DNA of 64,000 bases, from assembly GCF_023740735.1 (NCBI RefSeq), contig NZ_JAMRXH010000002.1, forward strand, positions 248,001 through 312,000, in the 5' to 3' direction. Below the pieces are notes generated by a model, which made no database searches, was not told where the DNA came from, and saw only the letters and a list, made by a program, of their open reading frames with translations. Positions within the stretch are counted from its first letter, which is position 1, and the number at the start of each line of letters is the position of its first letter. The translations under genes and the position numbers were made by a program. Positions 50,785 to 58,922 of this stretch are shown piece after piece. Origin of the DNA: Nocardia sp. CDC159 (GTDB taxonomy: Bacteria; Actinomycetota; Actinomycetes; Mycobacteriales; Mycobacteriaceae).

Positions 50785-52400
50785 TTGCTCAGCACGCTGT
50801 AGCGGAACTTGGTCGACGGATCCAGGGTGGAATCGACGCCCTGGACATTCTTGGCCGAGACCGCGATCTGCTTACCGGACAGCAGCGGCAGGGTCGGAAT
50901 GTGCTTCTCCGCCAGTTCCTTCTGCACCTGCTGGATCTGCGCCAGGCGCTTGTCGCGGTCCGGCTGGGTCACCTCGCCGATCAGCTGGGCGGTGATGGCC
51001 GGATCCTCGAAGTGGTTCTGCAGGAAGTTGTTCGGGGCGAAGAACGGGGTCAGATAGTTGTCCGCGTCGGGGAAGTCCGGGAACCAGCCCATCTGGTAGA
51101 CGGGGTAGCCGTCGCGGGCGCGTTCCTTCTGGTAGGTCACCCATTCGGTGGACTGCAGATTGATCTTGAACAGACCGGTCGCGTCCAGCTGGTTCTTGAT
51201 CGCCGCGTACTCCTCCGAGCTGGACGAGCCGTAGTGATCGGGGTTGTACTGCAGGTTGATCTGCACCGGGGTCGCGACCCCGGCGTCGGCCAGGAGTTTG
51301 GCCGCCTGCTCCCGGTTCGGCTTGGTGCCGTAGAGGTCCTTGAACGGCTCTACCGCGCCCGGGAAGCCCTTGGGCACAAAGGAATACGCGGGAGCGAAGG
51401 TGCCCTTGTAGACCTCGGTCGACAGCGCGTCACGATCGATGCTCGACGCCATGGCCTTGCGGATCGCCAGCTTCTGCTCCGGCGTGTTGCCCGGCATGGT
51501 GTTGAAGTTGAACACGATGTAGCGCAGCTCGCCGCCGAGCCCCTCGTGGATGGCGATCTTGTCGTCCTTGCGCAGCGAATCCATATCGGTCGGGGTGAGC
51601 GTCCGATAGGCGACGTCGATGGCGCCGTTCTGCAGATCGAGCTTGAGGTTGTCGCTCGACGCGTAGTACTTGGCCGAGACGGTCTTGGTCTTCGGCGCGC
51701 CGAGGATGCCGTTGTAGCCCGAATTCGCCTCGTACTGAACGAGTTTGTTCTTGTCGAAGCTGGTGATGACGTACGGCCCGGAGAAGGGCTTGGCCTTCAC
51801 GATGGCGCCGTCGTCCATGACCTTGTCGGCCGGAAAGGTCTTCTCGTCCACGATCGGACCGGCCTGGGTGGCCAGCACCGCCGGGAAGGTCTGGTCGTTG
51901 CCGTTCTTGAGCGTGAAGGCGACGGTCAGATCGTTGACGGCCTCGGTCTTGTCCAGGTTGCCCAGCAGCGAGGCCGGGCCGTTCGGATCGTTGATCCGCA
52001 GCATCCGATCGAAGGAGAACTTCGCGCTCTGCGCGGTCAGGGCATTGCCGTTGGCGAACTTCAGGCCCGACTTGAGGGTGCAGGTGAACACGGTCGGGCT
52101 GGTGAACTCACACTTCTCGGCCGCATCCGGCTTGGGTGTGGTGTCGCCCGGCGCGAAGTTCAGCAGATGCTGATAGATCTGTGTTTCGGGAACGTAGGAG
52201 CCCTGATCGTAGGCGGCGGCCGGATCCAGGGCGAAAATCTTGTCGGTGGTGCCGACGACCAAGCCGTTGTCGCCGCCGCCCCCGGTGCGACCGGAACCGC
52301 ACCCCGCTAGCGCCGCCAGGGTCAGGCTCGCAACCCCAACTGCCGCAAGGCTTCTGACTCGACCCGACCGGGCCCACGACCCCTGTGTCGAAAACCGCAT
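50781..52400 (-). CDS. dppA: Peptide-binding lipoprotein (SBP family 5)
   Basis: The 539-residue precursor has a signal ending in the lipobox LAGC (VASLTLAALAGC) and an SBP_bac_5 domain: TDKIFALDPAAAYDQGSYVPETQIYQHL, CEFTSPTVFTCTLKSGLKFANG, YIVFNFNTMPGNTPEQKLAIRKAMASSIDRDAL. It catches peptides outside the membrane for DppBC. ATG 52400 is preferred since it puts the signal peptide first; ATG 52421 is possible. The gene heads the dpp operon. Confidence 0.92.
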   Translation of the reverse strand: MRFSTQGSWARSGRVRSLAAVGVASLTLAALAGCGSGRTGGGGDNGLVVGTTDKIFALDPAAAYDQGSYVPETQIYQHLLNFAPGDTTPKPDAAEKCEFTSPTVFTCTLKSGLKFANGNALTAQSAKFSFDRMLRINDPNGPASLLGNLDKTEAVNDLTVAFTLKNGNDQTFPAVLATQAGPIVDEKTFPADKVMDDGAIVKAKPFSGPYVITSFDKNKLVQYEANSGYNGILGAPKTKTVSAKYYASSDNLKLDLQNGAIDVAYRTLTPTDMDSLRKDDKIAIHEGLGGELRYIVFNFNTMPGNTPEQKLAIRKAMASSIDRDALSTEVYKGTFAPAYSFVPKGFPGAVEPFKDLYGTKPNREQAAKLLADAGVATPVQINLQYNPDHYGSSSSEEYAAIKNQLDATGLFKINLQSTEWVTYQKERARDGYPVYQMGWFPDFPDADNYLTPFFAPNNFLQNHFEDPAITAQLIGEVTQPDRDKRLAQIQQVQKELAEKHIPTLPLLSGKQIAVSAKNVQGVDSTLDPSTKFRYSVLSK

Positions 52401-52510
52401 GACTGTCCCAACTTCTCGCATCGCGACACACCCACCCTGGATCACAGGTTGGGTGCGGCCGCGGTGAACTTCGTATGGCCGGGACAGTACCGCCAGTCCG
52501 TTGCGGATAT

Positions 52511-52525
52511 GTTGCGTTTCGCAAC
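52511..52525 (-). promoter_or_regulatory. Palindrome upstream of dppA
   Basis: GTTGCG TTT CGCAAC is a perfect 6-bp inverted repeat 110 bases before the dppA start, in the only non-coding space upstream of the operon. It may be a repressor site; the protein is unknown. Confidence 0.45.
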
Positions 52526-52545
52526 AATTAGTTTCGTGCTACGTC

Positions 52546-52576
52546 GAAAATCAACTGCGCGGGGGCGTTTGCGCAG
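52546..52576 (-). terminator. Terminator of purF
   Basis: On the minus strand CTGCGC (52571-52576) pairs with GCGCAG (52555-52560) around a 10-base loop and is followed by TTGATTTTCG. It lies 8 bases after the purF stop. Confidence 0.6.
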
Positions 52577-52584
52577 GAAAACCT

Positions 52585-54222
52585 TCAGGGCCGACTGAGT
52601 GCGCTCGCGTTGGCGTTGTCGCTCAGCAGTTCCGACTCGGACTTGCCCGAGAGGATCCCCTCGAGCACATTCTTACCGATGGCCGCCTCGGTCGGCAGCG
52701 GAATCGGATAGTTGCCGTCGAAACAGGCGCTGCACAGCCGCGACGCGGGCTGCTCGGTGGCCGCGATCATGCCCTCGCGCGAGATGTAGCCGAGGGTGTC
52801 GGCGCCGATCGAGCGGCGCACGTTCTCGACCATCTCCTCGAAGGAGTCTCGAGACGACGGATCGGGTGCTGCGTCGTCGAGTCGCTTCGCGGGCTCCGCT
52901 CCTGCCCCGTTGGCGATGAGCTCCGCGCGCGAGGCGAAGTCGATGCCGTAGAAGCACGGCCACTTCACCGGCGGGGAGGCGATGCGGACATGGATCTCCA
53001 CCGCGCCCGCCTCGCGCAGCATGCGGATCAGGGCGCGCTGGGTGTTGCCGCGCACGATGGAATCGTCCACGACGATCAGGCGCTTGCCGCGGATCACCTC
53101 GCGCAGCGGGTTGAGCTTGAGCCGGATGCCGAGCTGGCGGATGGTCTGACTGGGCTGGATGAAGGTGCGCCCGACATAGGCGTTCTTCATCAGGCCCTGG
53201 CCATAGGGCACGCCCGAACCCTGGGCGTAGCCGACCGCGGCCGGGGTGCCCGACTCCGGCACCGGGATGACCAGATCGGCCTCGACCGGATGCTCGCTCG
53301 CCAGGCGGCGGCCGATGTCCACCCGGGTGGCGTGCACCGAGCGTCCGGAGATCGTGCTGTCGGGGCGGGCGAGATAGACGTATTCGAAGACGCAGCCCTT
53401 GGGTTCGGGATTGGCGAAGCGCAGCGAGCGGACGCCGTCGGCGTCGATCGCCAGCAGTTCGCCGGGCTCGATCTCGCGCACGAACGAGGCCCCGACGATA
53501 TCGAGTGCGGCGGTCTCGCTGGCTACCACCCAGCCACGGTCGAGCCGACCCAGGCACAGCGGCCGCACCCCGTGCGGATCGCGCGCGGCGTAGAGGGTGT
53601 GCTCGTCCATGAAGGTCAGGCAGAAAGCGCCGCGCAGGGTGGGCAGCAGCTCCATCGCGGCCTGCTCGATGCTCTTGTCGGCCGCGGCGTGGGCCAGCAG
53701 CGCGGTCATGACATCGGAGTCGGAGGTGGCCGCGAGCGCGCCGTTGGGTAAGCGGGTGGAGATCAGGCCCAATTCGCGGGCGCGCGCGGCCAGTTCGGCC
53801 GTATTGACCAGATTGCCGTTGTGGCCCAGGGCGATTCCGGTGCCGACCGCGGTGGTGCGGAAGATCGGCTGGGCGTTCTCCCAGGTGGTGGACCCGGTGG
53901 TGGAGTAGCGGCAGTGCCCGACCGCGACATGGCCGGGCATGGCGGCCAGCGTCTGCTCGTCGAACACCTGGCTCACCAGGCCCAGATCCTTGAACACCAG
54001 CACCTGCTGACCGTCGGCGACGGCGATGCCCGCCGCCTCCTGGCCGCGGTGTTGCAATGCGTAGAGACCGTAGTAGGTGAGTTTGGCCACATCCTCGCCC
54101 GGCGCCCAGACGCCGAACACACCGCACTCCTCGCGGGGCTCGTTCTCGTCCTGATCCGGCGTCCGGGCGGACGCGGATAGCAGCAGGTTGGGGCTGTCGA
54201 CCGACAGATCGGCGTTGGTCAC
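52585..54222 (-). CDS. purF: Amidophosphoribosyltransferase
   Basis: The 545-residue enzyme makes phosphoribosylamine from PRPP and glutamine, the first committed purine step. The N-terminal glutaminase nucleophile is Cys33 in EECGVFGVWAP, exposed after removal of a 32-residue propeptide; YYGLYALQHRGQEAAGIAV and GHCRYSTTGSTTWENAQP follow. The PRPP loop RLIVVDDSIVRGNTQR is near 365, and cysteines for a 4Fe-4S cluster appear near 235 and 440-450 (RLCSACFDGNYP). GTG 54222 is chosen with AGGGAG upstream. The gene is divergent from a DUF3533 gene. Confidence 0.95.
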   Translation of the reverse strand: MTNADLSVDSPNLLLSASARTPDQDENEPREECGVFGVWAPGEDVAKLTYYGLYALQHRGQEAAGIAVADGQQVLVFKDLGLVSQVFDEQTLAAMPGHVAVGHCRYSTTGSTTWENAQPIFRTTAVGTGIALGHNGNLVNTAELAARARELGLISTRLPNGALAATSDSDVMTALLAHAAADKSIEQAAMELLPTLRGAFCLTFMDEHTLYAARDPHGVRPLCLGRLDRGWVVASETAALDIVGASFVREIEPGELLAIDADGVRSLRFANPEPKGCVFEYVYLARPDSTISGRSVHATRVDIGRRLASEHPVEADLVIPVPESGTPAAVGYAQGSGVPYGQGLMKNAYVGRTFIQPSQTIRQLGIRLKLNPLREVIRGKRLIVVDDSIVRGNTQRALIRMLREAGAVEIHVRIASPPVKWPCFYGIDFASRAELIANGAGAEPAKRLDDAAPDPSSRDSFEEMVENVRRSIGADTLGYISREGMIAATEQPASRLCSACFDGNYPIPLPTEAAIGKNVLEGILSGKSESELLSDNANASALSRP

Positions 54223-54334
54223 CGTTTGCTCCCTGTTCGGCGGGCGGGGGGCGAACCTCATTCTACGGGTCACCCGTCCGAATCCCACGGCGGGATCACC
54301 CGGATGGCAGGCCGTTTGCTGCTACGGTGCGACC

Positions 54335-55675
54335 GTGACGATCACCGAGCGTGCGGAAGCGAGTCCGAACCCCCGGCGACTGACCCCCATCCGCTGGGCC
54401 TTCCCGATCGTCGTGGTGACCCTGCTGGCCTCGCTGCTGGGCGTGATGTACCTCGACTACGTCGTCGACCCCGAGAAGAACCTGCACGATTTTCCGGTCG
54501 CGCTGGTGAACCAGGACGTCGGCGAGACCCTGGGCGCGCCCGGGCAGCAGAAGTACGTCAACTTCGGCGATCAGGTCGTCGAGGGGCTGCAGCGGGCGGT
54601 GCCCACGGACAAGATCGATCTGCGGGTGCTCGGGCTCAACGAGGCCCAGTTGCAGATGCAGTCGGCGCAGGTCTACGGCACGATCATCATTCCGGGCGAC
54701 TTCTCCAAACGGCTCGGCAATCTCGGCGTCGGCAGCGTGGTGCCCGGGGACCTCGAGCGGCCGATCATCACGTTGCAGACCAATCCGCGTACCGGCGCGT
54801 TCGCGACGGCGATCCTGCAGCGCTTCGGCAACGAGGCGCTGACCCAGGTCGATGCCCAGGTCGGCAAGCAGCTCACCGAGCAGGTCCGCGCCCAGCTGAC
54901 CCCGCCCCCGGGCGGGCCGCCCGCGCCGGAGCTGTCCGGGGCCACCCGGATCACGCTGGCCCATCCGGTGAACATCGTGACCGAGCAGTTCCGCCCGCTG
55001 CCGGGCGGTTCGGGTCAGGGCCTGACCGCGTTCTTCTACAGTCTGCTGTTGTTGTTGGTCGGCATGGTCGGGGCGATGATCATTCATCAGCTGATCGACT
55101 CGGCGCTGGGATATCTGCCGACCGAATGGGGCCCGTGGACCGTGCATCAGCCCGAGTTGCCGATCTCGCGGGTGCGCACGCTGCTGATCAAGTGGGCGGC
55201 GGTGGTGACCCTGGCCGCGATCGTCTCGGGGGTGTTCCTCGGCATCGGCGAGGCGCTGGGTATGCGGATCGACAAGCCGCTGGCGCTGTATCTCTACGGG
55301 GCGTTCGTAATCGCCACGGTGGGTATCACCTGCACCTCGATCCTGGCGGCCATCGGAACGGCCGGGCTGATCGTGAACCTGATCATCTTCATCATCCTCG
55401 GCCTGCCGTCCTCGGGCGGCACGGTGCCGATCGAGGCGACGCCGCACTACTTCGGCTGGCTGGCGAATTTCGAGCCGATGCATCAGGTGTTCCTGGGCGT
55501 GCGCTCGATCCTCTACTTCAACGGCGACGGCGCGGCCGGGTTCGAGCGAGGCTTCTGGATGACCGCGCTGGGGCTGGCGATCGGCCTGGTGCTGGGCCTG
55601 GTGATCACGCGCTACTACGACCGTCGGGGATTGCGGCGCAAGCCCGTCGGAGCGACGCCGAGCGCCGTGAGTTAG
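54335..55675 (+). CDS. DUF3533 / YhgE-Pip-like membrane protein
   Basis: The 446-residue protein has one N-terminal helix (AFPIVVVTLLASLLGVMYL), a large extracellular domain (about 50-225, with DFPVALVNQDVG and VYGTIIIPGDFSKRL) and five C-terminal helices. This is the ABC-2/YhgE-Pip layout grouped as DUF3533, close to SNG1-type and MmpL-associated membrane proteins. The substrate is unknown. GTG 54335 lies 6 bases after TACGGT (54323-54328), so the transcript is probably leaderless. It converges with, and overlaps by 4 bases, the sterol-carrier-like gene. Confidence 0.8.
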   Translation: MTITERAEASPNPRRLTPIRWAFPIVVVTLLASLLGVMYLDYVVDPEKNLHDFPVALVNQDVGETLGAPGQQKYVNFGDQVVEGLQRAVPTDKIDLRVLGLNEAQLQMQSAQVYGTIIIPGDFSKRLGNLGVGSVVPGDLERPIITLQTNPRTGAFATAILQRFGNEALTQVDAQVGKQLTEQVRAQLTPPPGGPPAPELSGATRITLAHPVNIVTEQFRPLPGGSGQGLTAFFYSLLLLLVGMVGAMIIHQLIDSALGYLPTEWGPWTVHQPELPISRVRTLLIKWAAVVTLAAIVSGVFLGIGEALGMRIDKPLALYLYGAFVIATVGITCTSILAAIGTAGLIVNLIIFIILGLPSSGGTVPIEATPHYFGWLANFEPMHQVFLGVRSILYFNGDGAAGFERGFWMTALGLAIGLVLGLVITRYYDRRGLRRKPVGATPSAVS

Positions 55676-56058
55676 AGCGGCACGATCGGCAGCCAGTGGG
55701 CGATCTCGTCCGCTCGGATGCCGGAGGCACTGACCGCGCCCGCGTCGATCGCCCCCGCATAGTCGAGCAATCCCGTGGCCAGCAGCAGCCAGGTGCGGGG
55801 ATCGGTCTCGACCACATTCGGGGGCGTGCCGCGGGTGTGCCGCGGCCCCTCGACGCACTGCACCGCCACGAACGGCGGCACCCGCACCTCGACCGAGGAA
55901 CCCGGCGCGGCGGCCGCCAGCGCCCGGGCGGTGCCGCGCACCGCCGCCGCCAGTTCGGCGCGCGCGGGCGCGGGCGCCTGCTCATCACGCAGCCACTCGC
56001 CCACCGCGACAACCGCATTCCGCACCGCGGCGGGATCGCCAGCCGTTCGTCGTGCCAT
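55672..56058 (-). CDS. Sterol-carrier-family small protein
   Basis: A 128-residue protein (MARRTAGDPAAVRNAVVAVGEWL) with the pattern SSVEVRVPPFVAVQCVEGPRHTRGTPPNVVETDPRTWLLLATGLL seen in actinobacterial SCP-like proteins next to purF, as I recall for Rv0807. It is cytoplasmic, without signal or helices. The SCP2 fold binds hydrophobic ligands or serves as an extra domain in acetyltransferases and maleylpyruvate isomerases; the specific role is unknown. ATG 56058 is the first start that gives the conserved N terminus. Confidence 0.78.
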   Translation of the reverse strand: MARRTAGDPAAVRNAVVAVGEWLRDEQAPAPARAELAAAVRGTARALAAAAPGSSVEVRVPPFVAVQCVEGPRHTRGTPPNVVETDPRTWLLLATGLLDYAGAIDAGAVSASGIRADEIAHWLPIVPL

Positions 56059-56062
56059 GTTC

Positions 56063-56725
56063 TCAGAGGTTAGCGCGCCCGCCCGCCCGGTTCGTCCCCA
56101 CCATGCGCGCCGCGAGATGAGGGGCGATCGCGCCGCCCGCGTTGAGCGCGAGGTGCAGTAGGGCGGGGGCCAGGATGCCGCCGGTGCGGCGGCGCTGCCA
56201 GCCCAGGAACAGGCCGCCGAGGGTGGTCGCCGCGACCGAGAGGGGGACATCGTCGCCCGCGGCACGCGCCGGGGCGATGTGCCAGAGGCCGAAAGTGGTT
56301 GCGCCGAGCCAGGGGCCGAGGGGGCCGGCGGCCTCGTCGAGCAGCGGATCGAGGATGGCCCGGAAGATCAGCTCCTCGCTGTAGACGGTGCCCAGCGGGA
56401 TGTGCACCGCCGCCCATTCGGCGACCGGAACCTCCGGTGCGCGTTCGGCGAAGCCGGTCAGCCGCGCGCGCAGCGACGGAATCGCGAGAGCCACACCATA
56501 TCCCGCGAGCACCGCGGCGGCGGGTGCGAAGGTGGTGATCGGACGGCGGGTCACCCGCCCGATCGGCACGCCTCGGCCGAACGCCAGGCCGTAACCGGTG
56601 GCGAAGGCGGTGTTGGCGACGGTCCGGCCGCGAATGCCCAGGTGCAGGCGCGGGAGCACTCGATTGCTCCACAGCAGCGGAAGGGTCACGGCGGCAACGG
56701 CGAGGGGAATGCGGCGGGGGTTCAC
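56063..56725 (-). CDS. CPBP-family intramembrane metalloprotease
   Basis: A 220-residue membrane protein with the CPBP (CAAX protease/Abi) motifs: EELIFRAIL near residue 122, a second motif with FGLWHIAPA near 150, and HLALNAGGAI near 200. The glutamates and histidines form the active site within the membrane. Targets may be prenylated or membrane proteins or bacteriocin-like peptides. GTG 56725 overlaps the stop of the upstream Abhydrolase_9 gene (GTGA), so the two are coupled. The pairing suggests a shared envelope function. Confidence 0.85.
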   Translation of the reverse strand: MNPRRIPLAVAAVTLPLLWSNRVLPRLHLGIRGRTVANTAFATGYGLAFGRGVPIGRVTRRPITTFAPAAAVLAGYGVALAIPSLRARLTGFAERAPEVPVAEWAAVHIPLGTVYSEELIFRAILDPLLDEAAGPLGPWLGATTFGLWHIAPARAAGDDVPLSVAATTLGGLFLGWQRRRTGGILAPALLHLALNAGGAIAPHLAARMVGTNRAGGRANL

Positions 56726-58485
56726 TGCTTCTTCGTGGTGTGCTCGTAGGCCCCGGACAGTTCGACCTGGGTGCGGATGGCCTCGACCTGCTGCGGGGTG
56801 ATGTCGGGCGGGGGCAGGACGGCCACCCAGCCGTCCAGGACCAGCGTGCCGTAATTGTGGCCGTGCCCGTCGCTGACGCCCTGGGCATTGGTCAGATCGG
56901 CGGCCACCTGCCAGAAGGTCACCAGCGGCCACCAGCGCATCTGCGTGGTGACATCCGATCCGCGCGTCTCCGACAGCCAATCCGGTTGGGAGAAGATCAG
57001 ATTCGGCGACCACCACACGATCGGATCGGAGGCGTGCTGCAGGTAGGCGATGCGCGGTTGCCGCCAATCCGAGGAGGGCTTGTGCAGATCCGAAGCGGTG
57101 GAGGCGAAGCGAACCACCAGGCCGTCGGCGTAGATCGGCTCCACTTCCCGGGTGCCCGGATCGCGGCGCGAGACGAACTGCTGCCACAGGCGATTGGAGT
57201 TCGGCGGCCCGACCCACAGCGCCCCGTCCACCTTGGTCCGCAGATCGGCCAGCCCGTCGAAGGCCGACTCCGACCCCTGCGAGCCCAGGCTCTCCCCGTA
57301 CACCAGCAGCTTCGGCCGCGCCTCGGGCGGCTTGCGCGACCAGGAGGCGTAGATCGCGTCGAACATCTTCTTCCCCGCCACGGCCACCTTCTGCCGGTCG
57401 GCCAGGAACGACAGCACACTGGGCAGGAAGGAGTACTGCGAGGCCACGATCGCGGTATCGCCGTGATACAGGTACTCGATCGAATCGGCGGTGGCGGAGT
57501 TCACCCAGCCGGTGCCGGTGGTGGTCACCACGACCAGCACCTTGCGGTCGAAGGCGTGCGTGCGCTCGAGTTCGGCGACCGCCAATTCTTCTTGTGTCAC
57601 ATCGTTTTTCGCCGAGTCGAGCCCGACATAGACCCGAATCGGTTCGCGCGCGGGCCGTCCCGACACCGCCCCGATCCGGAAGGCGTCGGGACCGTGCGAG
57701 ACGAACCAGCGGCCCTCCGAGCCGAGGGTCTCCCACTTCGCGAAGGAGTCCGGGCTGCCGGAGCGTTCGGACTTGGTCGGCTGCACCGCGTACTCGGCCA
57801 TCCGGTCGTTGCGCACGCTGAACGCGGAGTTGGCCGCGGCGAAGAACGCCTTGGTGGCCAGGCCGTTGAACAGCGTCACGACCAGGACCACCAGCAGAAT
57901 CGCGCCGACGGTCGGCGCCAGTTTGGGCGGCACCCGCACCCACCGGCTGAGCTGACCCGCCAGGAACCGGATGATCTCGCGCACGGTGCGATACACCGCC
58001 ACCACGATGGCGCCGACCCCCAGACTCAGCGCACCGGTGCGCAGATACGCCGCCCGGGTGGTGCCCTCCATACCCATCAGCGCGGAGATCTGCCGCTGCC
58101 AGTCCGCCGAGAGCACCAGCATCCAGATCGCGGCCAGCACGCACAGCACCAGCACGGTCACCTTGATCGCGTACTGCCAGACCAGCGCCGGGGTTCGGAT
58201 CGGCAGCCGCGGCCGTACCCACCTGCGGAACAACCACTCCAGCACACAGCCGACGCCATAACCGATCGCGGCGTTGAGACCGCTGATCAACCCCTGGAAC
58301 AGCCAATCGCGCGGCAGCAGCGACGGAGTCACCGACCACGCGAAGAAGACCGTCGCCACCACCAGGCCGACATAGTTCAGGTCGATGACGTCGTTCTCGA
58401 GCCGCCGCACCAGCCATGCGCCCCGCCGGACGGCGACACCGCCGCGCGAGCGCAGCGTCGTCAGGGCCTCGGCGGTATCGAGCAC
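56722..58485 (-). CDS. Abhydrolase_9-type membrane hydrolase
   Basis: The 587-residue protein has an N-terminal half with five to six membrane helices (about 40-215) and a C-terminal alpha/beta-hydrolase domain. The nucleophile elbow reads LVYGESLGSQGSESAF (serine near 407); FDGLADLRTKVDGALWVGPPNSNRLW follows. The layout is that of the Abhydrolase_9 plus N-terminal-domain families of actinobacteria, whose substrates are not known; lipids or cell-wall esters are likely. The YGES.GSQG serine, VWWSPNLIF and HGHNYG (possible catalytic histidine near 545) are present. It starts at GTG 58485 and is translationally coupled to the CPBP protease. Confidence 0.82.
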   Translation of the reverse strand: MLDTAEALTTLRSRGGVAVRRGAWLVRRLENDVIDLNYVGLVVATVFFAWSVTPSLLPRDWLFQGLISGLNAAIGYGVGCVLEWLFRRWVRPRLPIRTPALVWQYAIKVTVLVLCVLAAIWMLVLSADWQRQISALMGMEGTTRAAYLRTGALSLGVGAIVVAVYRTVREIIRFLAGQLSRWVRVPPKLAPTVGAILLVVLVVTLFNGLATKAFFAAANSAFSVRNDRMAEYAVQPTKSERSGSPDSFAKWETLGSEGRWFVSHGPDAFRIGAVSGRPAREPIRVYVGLDSAKNDVTQEELAVAELERTHAFDRKVLVVVTTTGTGWVNSATADSIEYLYHGDTAIVASQYSFLPSVLSFLADRQKVAVAGKKMFDAIYASWSRKPPEARPKLLVYGESLGSQGSESAFDGLADLRTKVDGALWVGPPNSNRLWQQFVSRRDPGTREVEPIYADGLVVRFASTASDLHKPSSDWRQPRIAYLQHASDPIVWWSPNLIFSQPDWLSETRGSDVTTQMRWWPLVTFWQVAADLTNAQGVSDGHGHNYGTLVLDGWVAVLPPPDITPQQVEAIRTQVELSGAYEHTTKKQ

Positions 58486-58625
58486 CCGTCAAGTATGGCG
58501 GCCGGTGTCGTTCCGGTGCACGACACGCCACGCGTGAGGACAGCAACAGCCGAGCCGGGGCGTCCGGACCGACGAACAACGTTCAGTCCGCCGTCTGGCC
58601 GGGTACGCCGACCTACACTCGGCAC

Positions 58626-58916
58626 ATGAGCACACCCGGGGGACAGCAGAAACCCACGTCCGCCTTCCTGATCCAGGCCGCCATCGCGTTCGGCGTCAGC
58701 TTCGTCGCCTGCTGCGCGGGCATCCTCTATCTGCCATTGGACATCTGGCAGCGCGGCTTTCTCGCCATGAGCATGCTGTTCCTGGTCAGCAGCAGCTTCA
58801 CGCTGGCCAAGGTGGTCCGCGACCAGGCCGAGTCGAAGAAGGTGCACTCCCGCATCGACGAGGCCCGGCTGGAAAAGCTGATCGCCGAACACGATCCGTT
58901 CAAGGTCGTGGGCTGA
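58626..58916 (+). CDS. YiaA/YiaB two-helix membrane protein
   Basis: A 96-residue protein with two helices (AFLIQAAIAFGVSFVACCAGILYL and GFLAMSMLFLVSSSFTLAKVVRD) and a charged tail, the YiaAB domain layout. Function unknown. The ATG at 58626 lies 6 bases after TACACT (58614-58619), a leaderless arrangement. It converges on purL with a 6-base gap, and is a common companion of purL in the Mycobacteriales as far as I recall. Confidence 0.83.
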   Translation: MSTPGGQQKPTSAFLIQAAIAFGVSFVACCAGILYLPLDIWQRGFLAMSMLFLVSSSFTLAKVVRDQAESKKVHSRIDEARLEKLIAEHDPFKVVG

Positions 58917-58922
58917 GCCCGC

